Below are positions 34,342 through 44,015 of a DNA stretch of 64,000 nucleotides, one piece after another. The DNA is from an uncultured Bacteroidota bacterium. Its GTDB lineage: Bacteria > Bacteroidota > Bacteroidia > Chitinophagales > Chitinophagaceae. The stretch covers positions 1-64,000 of the forward strand of contig CAIMDZ010000113.1 of the NCBI GenBank assembly GCA_903839875.1. Direction: 5' to 3'. The notes under the pieces were generated by a model. The model did not search any database. It was not told the origin of the DNA and worked only from the letters and a program-made list of their open reading frames with translations. How positions within the stretch are numbered: the stretch's first letter is position 1; each line of letters opens with the position of its first letter. The translations under genes were made by a program, and so were the position numbers.

Positions 34342-36084
34342 CTATTCCAGCCTGTACACCGGGTACCTGTTAACACTCTGTTCCATAAAACCGGAATGCC
34401 GGTAAACGAAATCAAGCTGGGCAGCTCCATCTTTGGCAAAGGCAGGATCTTGTTTCTTTTTTTCTTCCAGTTGATACTTTAATGCGGGATTGTTTTTCAG
34501 CATATTGGCTGCCATATCTTCAAACACATAATCGCTGAAATATTCTTTCTGCTGCAAAATACCATCAAAAAAATTCCAGGCAAAAAAACCATCGGGGGCA
34601 GTTGGCTCCAGGGTTTCAATGAGGTATCTTTTTGCAGGTTGGCTGAGGTTCACCAGGTAATCCCCTTCAGAGAAACGCATTGTTACTTCACCTGGTGTCA
34701 CCTGTACATTGCTGTGCAGGTAGTGCTTTTCGTAAGGTTTAGGCAAGGTCTCATATTTGTCAATATGGTAGGCTGTGACGGTTATCGAAGTATCCTTACT
34801 GAAACGCAGCAGGTGCACACCATTATTCCTGAGGATACTTATTACCGATACCCATGCCTTCGGTATAATATATGCCATCGGTGCAGTTACGGTTTTCACC
34901 GCCATGAAATGGTCATAGAACGGCACCGTCCTCGTAAAAGGTTTATCATGGTCGTAATACAACCTTGGCTGGCCCGATACTTCACTTGGTTTATAAATAC
35001 CTTCATAGCCTTTGAATGCTATACTGTCGCAACGGGTGGTATCCACCTTCCAGTCCAGCGGAAAATCTTTTCTCTTCAGCAGTTCCGTGCGATCAATTAT
35101 ACGCACCAGTTTTATCTCCTTCGCGTTTTCTGACCCTAGTTTTATAAAGCTCTTCATGAGTTCATAAGTAGCCATTACCCGGTCTTTAAAAGGCTTTAGC
35201 ATATGTGTCTCCGGCACATAGGCCAGCGTGCTGAACAATGCCGCATAGCCACTTGAAAACCGGGGTGATTCGAAGAATTCCGTCCAGCCCCGTTCAGGAG
35301 TATTATCAAAATTATTTACGTAGGGCACCATCTCTATACCTTTCTGCTTCATGTCCTGGTAAAGCATGGGCGTAAATGTTTTGTACATATAATCTCCAGT
35401 TTCTCCGCCTATCTTATCGTGTTGGGTAGCCAGCAAGGTCATAGTGTACTGGTAGTCGGCGCCGTCGCTTACATGGTTATCAATAAAAATATCCGGGTTT
35501 ACACGGGCAAACAACTCCTCAAACCCCATTGTTTCCGCTGCATCGCATTTTGTGAAATCCCTGTTAAGGTCCAGGTTTTTCGCATTCCCCCTGAACCCAT
35601 AACTTTCAGGCCCATTCTGGTTGGCGCGGCTGGTGCTGTTCCTGTTGAGCGCACCACCGATATTGTATATGGGTATTACCACCAGCACGATGTTGACCGG
35701 TACATTTATTTTCCCCATTGCAGCATCCCTGAGCAACATCATACTTGCATCAACCCCATCAGGCTCACCGGGATGAATGTCGTTATTGATGAGGATCACA
35801 ATCCTTTCATTCTTCTTCCATTCATCCTTTGTGAATTTGCCATCGCGCGTATAATAGACCGCCCTCAATGGGTAACCAATATCCGTAATACCTGCATCCA
35901 CCATCTGCAGGGTTGGATAAGCTGCACAAAGCTTTTTATAGTAGTCCAAAGCCTCGCTGTAGGTAGCCGTCTGCCTTCCGTTGGATCTTTCAAATGGTGT
36001 AATAAAAGCAGTGTCTGCATTAAATGCGTTAGCAAACGGAACCAGGATAAAAACAAAAAATAAACTCAGCAACGATCTCTTCAT
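34342..36084 (-). CDS. M14 family zinc carboxypeptidase, secreted
   Basis: A 580-residue exported peptidase with signal peptide (about 1-20). The catalytic domain shows NDIHPGEPDGVD (HxxE zinc ligands), NLDLNRDFTK (substrate-binding NRD), DIFIDNHVSDGADY (zinc histidine) and a late PETHM glutamate region (about 290-300), all typical of metallocarboxypeptidase M14. A beta-rich C-terminal region (about 330-580) follows, of unknown role. It removes C-terminal residues from peptides; periplasmic or surface location is expected. It lies opposite the remnant region on its left. Confidence 0.88.
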   Translation of the reverse strand: MKRSLLSLFFVFILVPFANAFNADTAFITPFERSNGRQTATYSEALDYYKKLCAAYPTLQMVDAGITDIGYPLRAVYYTRDGKFTKDEWKKNERIVILINNDIHPGEPDGVDASMMLLRDAAMGKINVPVNIVLVVIPIYNIGGALNRNSTSRANQNGPESYGFRGNAKNLDLNRDFTKCDAAETMGFEELFARVNPDIFIDNHVSDGADYQYTMTLLATQHDKIGGETGDYMYKTFTPMLYQDMKQKGIEMVPYVNNFDNTPERGWTEFFESPRFSSGYAALFSTLAYVPETHMLKPFKDRVMATYELMKSFIKLGSENAKEIKLVRIIDRTELLKRKDFPLDWKVDTTRCDSIAFKGYEGIYKPSEVSGQPRLYYDHDKPFTRTVPFYDHFMAVKTVTAPMAYIIPKAWVSVISILRNNGVHLLRFSKDTSITVTAYHIDKYETLPKPYEKHYLHSNVQVTPGEVTMRFSEGDYLVNLSQPAKRYLIETLEPTAPDGFFAWNFFDGILQQKEYFSDYVFEDMAANMLKNNPALKYQLEEKKKQDPAFAKDGAAQLDFVYRHSGFMEQSVNRYPVYRLE

Positions 36085-36675
36085 ATCCTGTAAAGATAAG
36101 AATGAATGCTTTATTCAAAAGGGTGGTCCAAACTTGGTTGCTGCTATTATGCTTCTGTGACGAAGCCTGCTCTGAGGAATCGAAGGGGCACCCTTGTGAA
36201 ACCTATCTCTGTTCGGCATCTTCTGCATACTTAGCCCACGGTTTTAACCGTGGAAAAACAGGCAATGAGTTGGAAGAATTTGATAAAATGGGTGGGGGTT
36301 TTTTATTTGTCTATTTGGATATGTGTAGTCTGGGCGTGAGCGTCCGGCGCGAGAGGACTACCGCAAGGGTAAGCCCCTATATGTCCGGCGCGAGGTTGTT
36401 GGTGGGGACACACAACAACGGCGGGAGATTTTCAATTTGGCACCAGTTGGGTGAATTCCAGTCGGAGACTGGCGGGATTGTCTAGACACGAGTCGGCTGG
36501 GTATGGGCTTTGCTTCAGACATGCACCAGTGGTATCCCGTATTGTACCCCTACTGGTATTTATTTTATAGTTTTGTTCCTTGATTGAGGCTTTGGAACAT
36601 GTTCTGCCGGCCAGAGACCTTCGTACCATAATGGATTTAAGTCTGGAAGACTTAAACCAGTGGAGTGGAGTAACC
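36085..36675. other. Gene-free region with palindromes
   Basis: About 590 bases with no convincing gene. It contains CCACGGTT-TT-AACCGTGG (36236-36253) and TTTAAGTCT-GGA-AGACTTAAA (36636-36656), palindromes of the REP type, plus a GTCCGGCGCGAG motif repeated near 36337 and 36381. Composition is unlike flanking genes. Confidence 0.55.
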
Positions 36676-37398
36676 CTAATTTTTTATAAACCGCCTGACA
36701 GCAATTACAGCTCCTTCAGAATTGACAAAACGGATAAAATAAACTCCCTGCGGGATATCTAAGATGGAAATCTTTGCATTACCGTTTGAGCAACTTTGTG
36801 CATGGATCAATTTCCCTGACACATCAATGATCTCTAACTTGCAAATACCTGAATTGGGGTCAAACAGTGTGTTCAAAATATCATTTGCGGGGTTCGGGAA
36901 AAGGCTGATCTCTTTCTTTACCTTACCTCCTGAAACATCCAGCGCTGCGCCGGCATAACATACATACCAGGTCTCGGTATCAACATCGGTTGGTATACTG
37001 GTGTTATTGAGCCTTACGGTGACGTAAAAACACCCGGTAGTGGAGGCTGGCCCCAGATCAAGTGCAAGGTCCAGAACCCATGTTGACCCGGTGTCATAAG
37101 GTGTTGTATTACAAGTAATTCCCGATGGCCAAAGGGAATAGAGAGTACGGCAGAGATCATGGTCGCAAAACCCTGAAGCACCGGGGGACAACCAATCGGC
37201 CGGAAAATTACAATCAATAACCTTCCATGAATAAGGAACCGCAGAAGAGCCCGTAGATACAGTATCAAATATGGTTTCAGCAGTTGGCGTTGCTGCGTAA
37301 AATATGGTATCGGCAAGCACCGTAAATGACTGAGCCTTAATTTCAGATGCAACCAGGCATATAAAGCAAATAAAAGACAGAATAATGGACTTTTTCAT
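36676..37398 (-). CDS. T9SS-sorted secreted protein
   Basis: A 240-residue exported protein: signal peptide (about 1-22), an unfamiliar cysteine-containing domain (about 30-155), and a C-terminal sorting domain (about 165-240: ISLFPNPANDILN, LEIIDVSGKLI, ILDIPQGVYFIRF, RRFIKN). The fold of the N-terminal domain is not recognised. Expected to be exported across the outer membrane. Confidence 0.85.
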   Translation of the reverse strand: MKKSIILSFICFICLVASEIKAQSFTVLADTIFYAATPTAETIFDTVSTGSSAVPYSWKVIDCNFPADWLSPGASGFCDHDLCRTLYSLWPSGITCNTTPYDTGSTWVLDLALDLGPASTTGCFYVTVRLNNTSIPTDVDTETWYVCYAGAALDVSGGKVKKEISLFPNPANDILNTLFDPNSGICKLEIIDVSGKLIHAQSCSNGNAKISILDIPQGVYFIRFVNSEGAVIAVRRFIKN

Positions 37399-37560
37399 AC
37401 ATTAATTTTTGAGGTTTTACAGTAAAAAGACTACATAAAATACTCAGCCAAACAAATATATGCCAAATATTTATTAAAGTCTTGTCAAGCCCCAGATAAA
37501 TACCCGCTTTTTTAACCTTAGCATGGTTTTTGATTATCTTTTTATTAACAGCAATTAAAC

Positions 37561-37568
37561 TACATTTG
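37561..37568 (+). promoter_or_regulatory. Promoter box of the Prc-type protease gene
   Basis: TACATTTG matches TAnnTTTG; predicted transcription start near 37574, about 40 bases before the ATG. Confidence 0.55.
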
Positions 37569-37612
37569 TATAAAACCGGAAAACAATTAAAAATTATCAA
37601 GTAAACAAGATT

Positions 37613-39802
37613 ATGTTGAAATTCATGAAGAATAAAATCCTGATACCGCTATTCATCGTTGGAATTCTTGCGGCGTTTTTCTCCTTTAAATATGGCAGTG
37701 CCAGATCATCAGAAGCAAAAAGGAAGCTGGTGGTGGAAACGGTAATGAAAACGATACAAAGCGGCCATTTTTCTCCCAAGCCACTTGATGATACATTTTC
37801 AGCAAGAGTGTATACCAAAATGATCCACATGTTCGATTATGATAAACTCTTTTTCACCCAGCAGGACATTAACAGGCTGAAGGCATTTGAGTTTAAGATA
37901 GATGATGAGATCAGGGGAAATTCAATAGAATTTTTTGATACGTTCGATGCTATTTATATAAGGCGCATCAGCGGAGCGGAGAAGTATTACCAGGAGATGC
38001 TTAAAACTCCCTTCACATTCACATCCAATGAAGAATTGCAATTAAATTCAGACAAGGCGCCATTTGCGGCAAATGAAACCGCCCTTGGAGAAAGATGGCG
38101 GCTCTTCCTGAAATACAGAGTACTTGATAAGTATGTAGAGCTGAAAAAAGAACAGGAAAAAAAGAAGGAAAATAAAGATTCTGTTAATGCCGTATTTAAA
38201 ACGGATGCAGAACTGGAAGCACAGGCAAGGGAGGATGTAAAAAAATCGTACGACCGTTTTTTCAAACAGCGTCAGAAAATGAAGGATGATGAACGTTTCA
38301 TTGTTTATGTGAACTCAATTACTGAAACTGAAGACCCGCATACCGCTTATTTTCCACCTGACGAGAAAAAGGACTTTGATGTTACTATGAGCGGCAGCTT
38401 CTTTGGAATAGGCGCAAAGCTGAGCCCGGCAAATGACAAAATAACAGTGTCTGAAATAATTACAGGGAGCCCGTCGTGGAAACAAGGTGATCTAAAAGCC
38501 GGGGATGAGATCATTAAGGTAGCACAGGGCGATCAACCCGCAGTTGATGTTGTAGGCTGGGAATTGAATGATGCAATAAAACTGATTCGCGGAGCTAAAG
38601 GGACTGAAGTCCGTCTTACTGTAAAACGAACTGATGGTTCCACCAAAGTGATTGCTTTAAAAAGGGATGTGATTCAGATAGATGAGACTTTTGCAAAATC
38701 AGCGATCATTAAAAGTAAAGATGGCCCGGTTGGATATATTAACCTGCCTGAATTTTATGCTGATTTCAACCATACAAGCGGACGTAGTTGTTCTGCTGAT
38801 GTGGCTGCTGAAGTGAAGAAATTAAAAGAAGCAGGCGTTGTAGGTATTATTCTGGACCTGCGCAGGAATGGCGGAGGCTCACTGGGCGATGTTGTTGATA
38901 TGGCAGGCATATTCATTGGCAAGGGCCCGGTAGTGCAGGTAAAGAGCAATCATGCATCACCCTCAGTACTTCCCGCTCAGAATGACGGCCCAATATATAC
39001 AGGCCCGCTGGCAATAATGGTGAATGAAGGCAGTGCATCGGCATCAGAGATACTTGCAGCAGCCCTCCAGGATTATAAGCGTGCAGTTATTGTAGGTTCC
39101 ATGACCTATGGAAAAGGAACGGTACAAAAAATGGTGGACCTTGACCAAATGTTAGACCCCATGAGCCGCCTGCAAATTATCAACGACACCGAAGGTTCTC
39201 CCGGCAAGTCATTAGGAGCGGTGAAACTCACCATGGAGAAATTTTACAGGGTAAATGGTGGTTCAACTCAGTTAAAAGGAGTAAAGCCGGACATTGCCAT
39301 ACCCGATGTGTATGATGCTATAGACGACGAAGATCTGGGCGAAAGGCATAACAAATCTGCCCTGCCATGGGATGAAATTCCGGCAGCCAGTTACAAGCCA
39401 ACAAACAGTGTCGGCAATATTTCGCAACTGTTACAATTGAGCAAGAGCAGGATACAGGCTAATCCGACATTTAAACAAATACAGGAAAACTCATTATACT
39501 ATAAAAAGAAAAAAGAAGACAACCGTGTATCTCTGAATGAAATTAAATACAGAAAAGACCAGGAAGAAACGAATGCAACCGCTAAAAAACTGGAGGATCT
39601 TACAAAAAATGCAGTACTGCTTGATATGACCAATCCTCCTGCCGATATGGAGAAGATCAACAGCGACAGTACATCAATTGCAAAAAACAAAGACTGGCTT
39701 AAAAACATTAGTAAGGATATATACATTTCAGAAACAATCAACATTCTTAACGACATGCCTAAGTCGGGCATGAAGGTGAATATTGAGACCGGGATGAAAT
39801 AA
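37613..39802 (+). CDS. prc: Tail-specific protease, Prc/CtpA family
   Basis: A 729-residue C-terminal processing peptidase (S41). N-terminal signal anchor (about 6-24), a Prc-type helical N-terminal domain, a PDZ domain (about 250-335: GSFFGIGAKL, GDLKAGDEIIKV), then the S41 catalytic domain with NEGSASASEIL (catalytic serine near 475) and TYGKGTVQ (lysine near 500). A DUF3340-like C-terminal helical region follows. Such enzymes trim or degrade periplasmic proteins with a hydrophobic tail. Its own promoter and a terminator (39822) make it monocistronic. Confidence 0.93.
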   Translation: MLKFMKNKILIPLFIVGILAAFFSFKYGSARSSEAKRKLVVETVMKTIQSGHFSPKPLDDTFSARVYTKMIHMFDYDKLFFTQQDINRLKAFEFKIDDEIRGNSIEFFDTFDAIYIRRISGAEKYYQEMLKTPFTFTSNEELQLNSDKAPFAANETALGERWRLFLKYRVLDKYVELKKEQEKKKENKDSVNAVFKTDAELEAQAREDVKKSYDRFFKQRQKMKDDERFIVYVNSITETEDPHTAYFPPDEKKDFDVTMSGSFFGIGAKLSPANDKITVSEIITGSPSWKQGDLKAGDEIIKVAQGDQPAVDVVGWELNDAIKLIRGAKGTEVRLTVKRTDGSTKVIALKRDVIQIDETFAKSAIIKSKDGPVGYINLPEFYADFNHTSGRSCSADVAAEVKKLKEAGVVGIILDLRRNGGGSLGDVVDMAGIFIGKGPVVQVKSNHASPSVLPAQNDGPIYTGPLAIMVNEGSASASEILAAALQDYKRAVIVGSMTYGKGTVQKMVDLDQMLDPMSRLQIINDTEGSPGKSLGAVKLTMEKFYRVNGGSTQLKGVKPDIAIPDVYDAIDDEDLGERHNKSALPWDEIPAASYKPTNSVGNISQLLQLSKSRIQANPTFKQIQENSLYYKKKKEDNRVSLNEIKYRKDQEETNATAKKLEDLTKNAVLLDMTNPPADMEKINSDSTSIAKNKDWLKNISKDIYISETINILNDMPKSGMKVNIETGMK

Positions 39803-39821
39803 TAGTAGCTGGAAATAAGTG

Positions 39822-39856
39822 AATGCGTCAATGATCCCAGATCATTGACGCATTTT
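39822..39856. terminator. Terminator after the Prc-type protease gene
   Basis: Perfect 15-base stem AATGCGTCAATGATC, loop CCA, complementary arm, followed by TT-rich sequence. Confidence 0.85.
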
Positions 39857-39879
39857 AGCTATCCTCTGATACCGGTATT

Positions 39880-39910
39880 TTGAATATTACTGTGATGCAG
39901 GTTATATTTG
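39880..39910 (+). promoter_or_regulatory. Promoter of the internally duplicated secreted gene
   Basis: TTG (39880-39882), 20 bases, TATATTTG (39903-39910), close to the Bacteroidota consensus. Predicted start near 39916; leader about 50 bases. Confidence 0.6.
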
Positions 39911-39966
39911 CTTAAGAAATCCCTATGTAGTCAGACAGAACTAAATACCGGCAAAGCATATTGAAT

Positions 39967-41037
39967 ATGAAACGAATAACAGTTTTAGGGGTATTTATTT
40001 TAATGGCTTTGAGCCTTGCTCACCTGCTTGCACAGGACAAGAAAAAGAAAAAGGGGAAAGACAAAGAACCGGTACCTGTATATAATTATGTGGTTGATGA
40101 CCCGATGGATGCCTTTGGTCCGAAAGGTGATGCAACGGATGCGGTAAGGTATTTTATTTTCCCTGAATTCTATACACACTGGCCGGTTGAAAAAAATGAT
40201 ACCATCTATAAATATGACTGCTTTGATATTAACCACAATCCTATAATAGCCGACACCCTGCATGATGTAAATGACATACAATACATATCGCTGGTAAAGA
40301 CCCATAATGACTACCTGCGAACTTACATTGATGCCGAAGGGAAACCAAGGCCATTCCCTGTGTCTCAAACGTTGTATAAATATGAAAGGACAGGAACAGA
40401 TACCTGGAAAAGCCTGGACATGATACATAACTACAGCAGCACATTACAGGAACATAAAGATAAGATCGTCAGGCGTGATACTACCTTTGTAGTTAATCGG
40501 ATAACAGGCAATAAACAAACCACTATACGACAATACTACAAGGTGACTGAGATTGATGGCTCGCAAGTTGCAAATGCTGAAAAATTGCCTACAGAAAACG
40601 GAGACCTTTCCGGTAAGTCAGGAGTAACAACTTTCTATTTCACTGTTCCGGAATTCTATTTTCACTGGCGCAAAAAGAGCAGAGATACCACGTACGAATT
40701 TCTTTGCTACGACGACCGCGACACCCTCATACCCTTTGTGCATAATTTCGATTCGGTACGGTATTATTCTCTTTTTAAATCGTTCATTGATTCTACCAAT
40801 ACCTACAGAGGCAATGATGGCAAGAAGAAACCACTGCCTGTGTCAACCATTGTGAAAAGATATGACCGCACATCCAAAGACAAATGGATAAGCGTAGAAT
40901 ACCCCAGCAATAAATTTACAGACCTTAAGGGCTTCAGAGACGTGATCGTGTTTATTGATACAGAAGCGATCGCTGACCCGGTAACCGAAACAGAAGTACA
41001 GTATATATATAAGCACTTTAAGGTGATTAAGAATTAA
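39967..41037 (+). CDS. Secreted protein with internal duplication
   Basis: A 356-residue secreted protein with signal peptide (about 1-22, ends LLAQ) followed by a KKKKKGKDKE linker. The body has two similar halves: RYFIFPEFYTHWPVEKNDT.. KYDCFD.. TLYKYERTGTDTWKSLD and FYFTVPEFYFHWRKKSRDT.. FLCYDDRD.. VKRYDRTSKDKWISVE, so it arose by duplication. Each half shows a D/N-rich loop and conserved aromatic positions. Family not recognised; no lipobox or sorting domain. TTG at 39961 is also in frame but the ATG at 39967 is chosen. Its end overlaps that of ispH by four bases. Confidence 0.72.
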   Translation: MKRITVLGVFILMALSLAHLLAQDKKKKKGKDKEPVPVYNYVVDDPMDAFGPKGDATDAVRYFIFPEFYTHWPVEKNDTIYKYDCFDINHNPIIADTLHDVNDIQYISLVKTHNDYLRTYIDAEGKPRPFPVSQTLYKYERTGTDTWKSLDMIHNYSSTLQEHKDKIVRRDTTFVVNRITGNKQTTIRQYYKVTEIDGSQVANAEKLPTENGDLSGKSGVTTFYFTVPEFYFHWRKKSRDTTYEFLCYDDRDTLIPFVHNFDSVRYYSLFKSFIDSTNTYRGNDGKKKPLPVSTIVKRYDRTSKDKWISVEYPSNKFTDLKGFRDVIVFIDTEAIADPVTETEVQYIYKHFKVIKN

Positions 41038-42266
41038 TCCTGCACCAATTCCCTGCTAAAGTTTTTCAGTGAAGTGTCATTACCAGTAAGTACTGCAAGG
41101 CGCTGTATTACCCTTTCCACGAGTGCATCAGGGCAGGAAGCGCCGGATGTGATCATCACCTTTAAGGAATTACCTGCATTCAAATTAACTGATGCAGTAC
41201 GTTCGGAATGTGTGTGCAAATCGTAATGCCTGATCTCGGAATTTGAAATGAGGCAGTGCTCATCATTAATAAAATAGGTTGGCAACTTTTGTTCACATAA
41301 TTCAACAAGGTGTGTGGTATTGGAACTGTTGTATCCCCCTATTACCAGCGCCATAGCGGCCTCCTCATCCAGCATATGCTGCACTGCGGTCTGGTTATCA
41401 TTGGTAGCATAGCATAATGTATCGCGGGTATCGGCAAACCGTTCACTTGTCAGATCGGCGGGGGTATTGTAATGACTAAGCATTACTCCTTTTAAATAAT
41501 CGGCAATGGCCTGCGTTTCACTCGCCAGCATCGTAGTCTGGTTTACCACTCCGATTCGCTGAAGGTCTTTTGCCACATCAAAGCCTGGCGAATACTGCCC
41601 TTTAAAATCTACATAGAATTGTTCGCCGGGAAATTTACCTGTAATATAATTTCCCAGCAGAATTGCCTGCTGCATATCTTTTACAACTATAGTAGGCGTA
41701 TGCGCACTGCTGTGAGAAAAGGTGGCCCTGGTTTCTTCATGATTTGGTTTGCCATGTACTACAATGGCATAACCATCATCACCTATTTTCTCCGCACGGT
41801 TCCAAACCTTCTCCACAAAGGGGCAGGTGGTTTCATAGCGCCTGGGATTGATACCTGCGCTCCGGAGTTGTTTTTCGAGTTCGAGGGTAGTTCCGAATGC
41901 AGGAATGATCACCACATCATCAGGGGTAATCTCTTTCCAGTCCATCAGCATATTACCCTTTGTATCCATGATAAACTGAACACCCAGCAACTGAAGATCG
42001 GCATTAACTCCGGGATTATGGATCATTTCGCTCAATAGGAAGATACGTTTACCCGGATTTTCCTCAACAGCCCTGAAGGCAATCTCAATGGCATTTTCCA
42101 CACCGTAACAAAACCCGAAATGTCTTGAGAGTATTACCTTTAAATTACCTAAATCGAGAATGGAAGGAGAAAAATCTTTCTTCATTTTATCATCTCCCTT
42201 CCGCTTCTGCTTAATAGCATTTACAAGCGGACTCCGATAATGTATGGGGACATTGAACGACTTCAT
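41034..42266 (-). CDS. ispH: 4-hydroxy-3-methylbut-2-enyl diphosphate reductase
   Basis: Last enzyme of the methylerythritol phosphate isoprenoid pathway, an iron-sulfur protein reducing HMBPP to IPP and DMAPP. The three cysteines that bind the cluster are in HFGFCYGVENA, TTCPFVEKVW and GASCPDALVE; SxN-type residues occur in YATNDNQ. At about 410 residues it is the long form with an N-terminal extension (MKSFNVPIHYRS, conserved in this phylum), so the ATG at 42266 is preferred to 42284. A TATTTTTG box ends 7 bases before the ATG, leaving almost no leader. Confidence 0.93.
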   Translation of the reverse strand: MKSFNVPIHYRSPLVNAIKQKRKGDDKMKKDFSPSILDLGNLKVILSRHFGFCYGVENAIEIAFRAVEENPGKRIFLLSEMIHNPGVNADLQLLGVQFIMDTKGNMLMDWKEITPDDVVIIPAFGTTLELEKQLRSAGINPRRYETTCPFVEKVWNRAEKIGDDGYAIVVHGKPNHEETRATFSHSSAHTPTIVVKDMQQAILLGNYITGKFPGEQFYVDFKGQYSPGFDVAKDLQRIGVVNQTTMLASETQAIADYLKGVMLSHYNTPADLTSERFADTRDTLCYATNDNQTAVQHMLDEEAAMALVIGGYNSSNTTHLVELCEQKLPTYFINDEHCLISNSEIRHYDLHTHSERTASVNLNAGNSLKVMITSGASCPDALVERVIQRLAVLTGNDTSLKNFSRELVQD

Positions 42267-42273
42267 GGAGGTG

Positions 42274-42281
42274 CAAAAATA
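42274..42281 (-). promoter_or_regulatory. ispH promoter box
   Basis: TATTTTTG on the minus strand, 7 bases upstream of the ATG; predicted transcript start is at or next to the start codon, so the mRNA may be leaderless. Confidence 0.5.
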
Positions 42282-42303
42282 CATTAATTGCCCAAGGTAT
42301 TAA

Positions 42304-42334
42304 TTGGTTGATTTTAAAAATTAACTTATATTTG
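42304..42334 (+). promoter_or_regulatory. Promoter of the T9SS propeller gene
   Basis: TTG (42304-42306), 20 bases, TATATTTG (42327-42334), consensus Bacteroidota layout. ATG at 42354; leader about 14 bases. Confidence 0.6.
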
Positions 42335-42353
42335 ATAAGCAAATCATAATCCT

Positions 42354-44006
42354 ATGTTTAAAACCTTATCATTAGTCCTGCTCTTTTCATTATTTTTCTG
42401 TAGCCAAAATCTATCTGCCCAGGCATGGAAATGGGCCAGGGGAAGTAATTGCCCAAGGGGTCTCATTGAGTCCTGGCCTGTAGCTGTTGATGCATCAGGG
42501 AATACCTATATGGCAGGAACTAACATGCCATCCTGGACCCTACCCTACGATTCATTGAAAAGTTATTTTGGAACAGACTCGGTGAGGGGGTCAGGGCTCG
42601 TGATCGCAAGCGCCGACTCAAATGGCACCTACAGATGGGCTATTGGTGCAAAAGATGCCGGGGTTTGGAATTTATCAGCAGATGCTGCAGGTAATGTATA
42701 TGTATTTGGATATTTCAGCAATCATTACTTTACCCTGGGCACACATACAATTAGCTCAGGCGGTTTCGATAATGCCGGATTTTGCGCCAAATTAGATGCT
42801 GCAGGCAACGTTATCTGGTTAAAAATGATAGCAGACTCATCTATGTGTACAGGCATAGTTGGACCATCAGGCGACATTTATATGGCCGGGCAATTCAGCG
42901 CTGCGCATTTGACTTTTGGAACGACCACGCTCACAAATTCGCTTGTTGGCACGTATGATATTTTTGTTGCTAAACTCGACACGGCAGGCAACGTAATATG
43001 GGCAGGAAGTTTCGGGGGAGACTCGGTAGAAAGTATTGCCTCCAGTAGCCTTGCAGTAACACCCACCGGGGATGCTTACCTGATGGGTACCTACAAATCT
43101 CCAACTATGACCATTGGTACGACAACACTTATAAACCCTACATCGGGCACCATTCCGTATGGATTTGTAACAAAATATAATTCGTCAGGAACGCCTTTAT
43201 GGGCTAAAAGCATTGCTTTTTCCGAACCGATATATCCGCAATTAAATGGAATAGGAACAGACTACTCCGGCAATGTTTACCTGACAGGAGGCTTTAATGG
43301 CACAATTACATTTGGCACATACACCTTAACGTCGGCCATTAGCTCAAAGATGTTCCTGGCAAGGTATGATGTCAATGGAATTTTCAGGTGGGCGAATACT
43401 AATAATTCATCAGCCTATTCAGTTGGTTATTCAGTTGCACCGGATGTTTGCGGTAATGTTTGGGCCTGCGGATATGCAATTGACGTCATGGGGTCTGACC
43501 CGTTAAAAATCGCCAGGTATGATAGTTCAGGTGCCATCAGCGATAGTATTTATATAAGCTCCGGAGGCGACGATCTTGCCAACCTGCTGGTGGATAACAG
43601 GGGCAACCTTTATGTTTGCGGAGATTACTATATGGACAGTTTTGTTGTTGGCCATGATACATTGCGATTGACAGATAGTACCCTGGAAACCTTATTTATT
43701 GCGCGTTATACCTATCCGATATGCAGCATACCTGCCCTTGAGGTAAAAGCGGAAGTTGAGCCGCTGGCAGGCATTTTCCTGTATCCAAACCCTGCCAGCA
43801 ATGAATTGTTGATCCATTCAGGGAGCGGTGTATCAATTATTGAAGCAGAAATATCGGATATTGCAGGAAGACAAATAGCCAAATACAAGCTGACCGGTAA
43901 CCAACCCAGCATTGATGTGAGCAATTTACCACCTGGCGTTTATTTGTGTAAAATGTATACCGCTGAAAATTCAATCATTGTAAGAAAATTCATTGTAACA
44001 AAGTAG
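42354..44006 (+). CDS. T9SS-sorted protein with SBBP-type repeats
   Basis: A 550-residue exported protein: signal peptide (about 1-22), repeated blades with DAxGNVxWxxS and DxAGNVYxxG patterns (SBBP beta-propeller repeats; DAAGNVYVFGYF, DTAGNVIWAGSF, DYSGNVYLTGGF, DNRGNLYVCGDY), and a C-terminal sorting domain (about 475-550: FLYPNPASNELLI, ISNLPPGVYLCKMY, RKFIVTK). Similar in layout to 23221-24819. Probable cell-surface protein; ligand unknown. It has a clear promoter. Confidence 0.88.
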   Translation: MFKTLSLVLLFSLFFCSQNLSAQAWKWARGSNCPRGLIESWPVAVDASGNTYMAGTNMPSWTLPYDSLKSYFGTDSVRGSGLVIASADSNGTYRWAIGAKDAGVWNLSADAAGNVYVFGYFSNHYFTLGTHTISSGGFDNAGFCAKLDAAGNVIWLKMIADSSMCTGIVGPSGDIYMAGQFSAAHLTFGTTTLTNSLVGTYDIFVAKLDTAGNVIWAGSFGGDSVESIASSSLAVTPTGDAYLMGTYKSPTMTIGTTTLINPTSGTIPYGFVTKYNSSGTPLWAKSIAFSEPIYPQLNGIGTDYSGNVYLTGGFNGTITFGTYTLTSAISSKMFLARYDVNGIFRWANTNNSSAYSVGYSVAPDVCGNVWACGYAIDVMGSDPLKIARYDSSGAISDSIYISSGGDDLANLLVDNRGNLYVCGDYYMDSFVVGHDTLRLTDSTLETLFIARYTYPICSIPALEVKAEVEPLAGIFLYPNPASNELLIHSGSGVSIIEAEISDIAGRQIAKYKLTGNQPSIDVSNLPPGVYLCKMYTAENSIIVRKFIVTK

Positions 44007-44015
44007 CTACTCATG

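Noticed and set aside
36102-36485. 127-codon plus-strand frame
   Set aside because: Crosses REP-like palindromes, has no domain, promoter or codon pattern like its neighbours.
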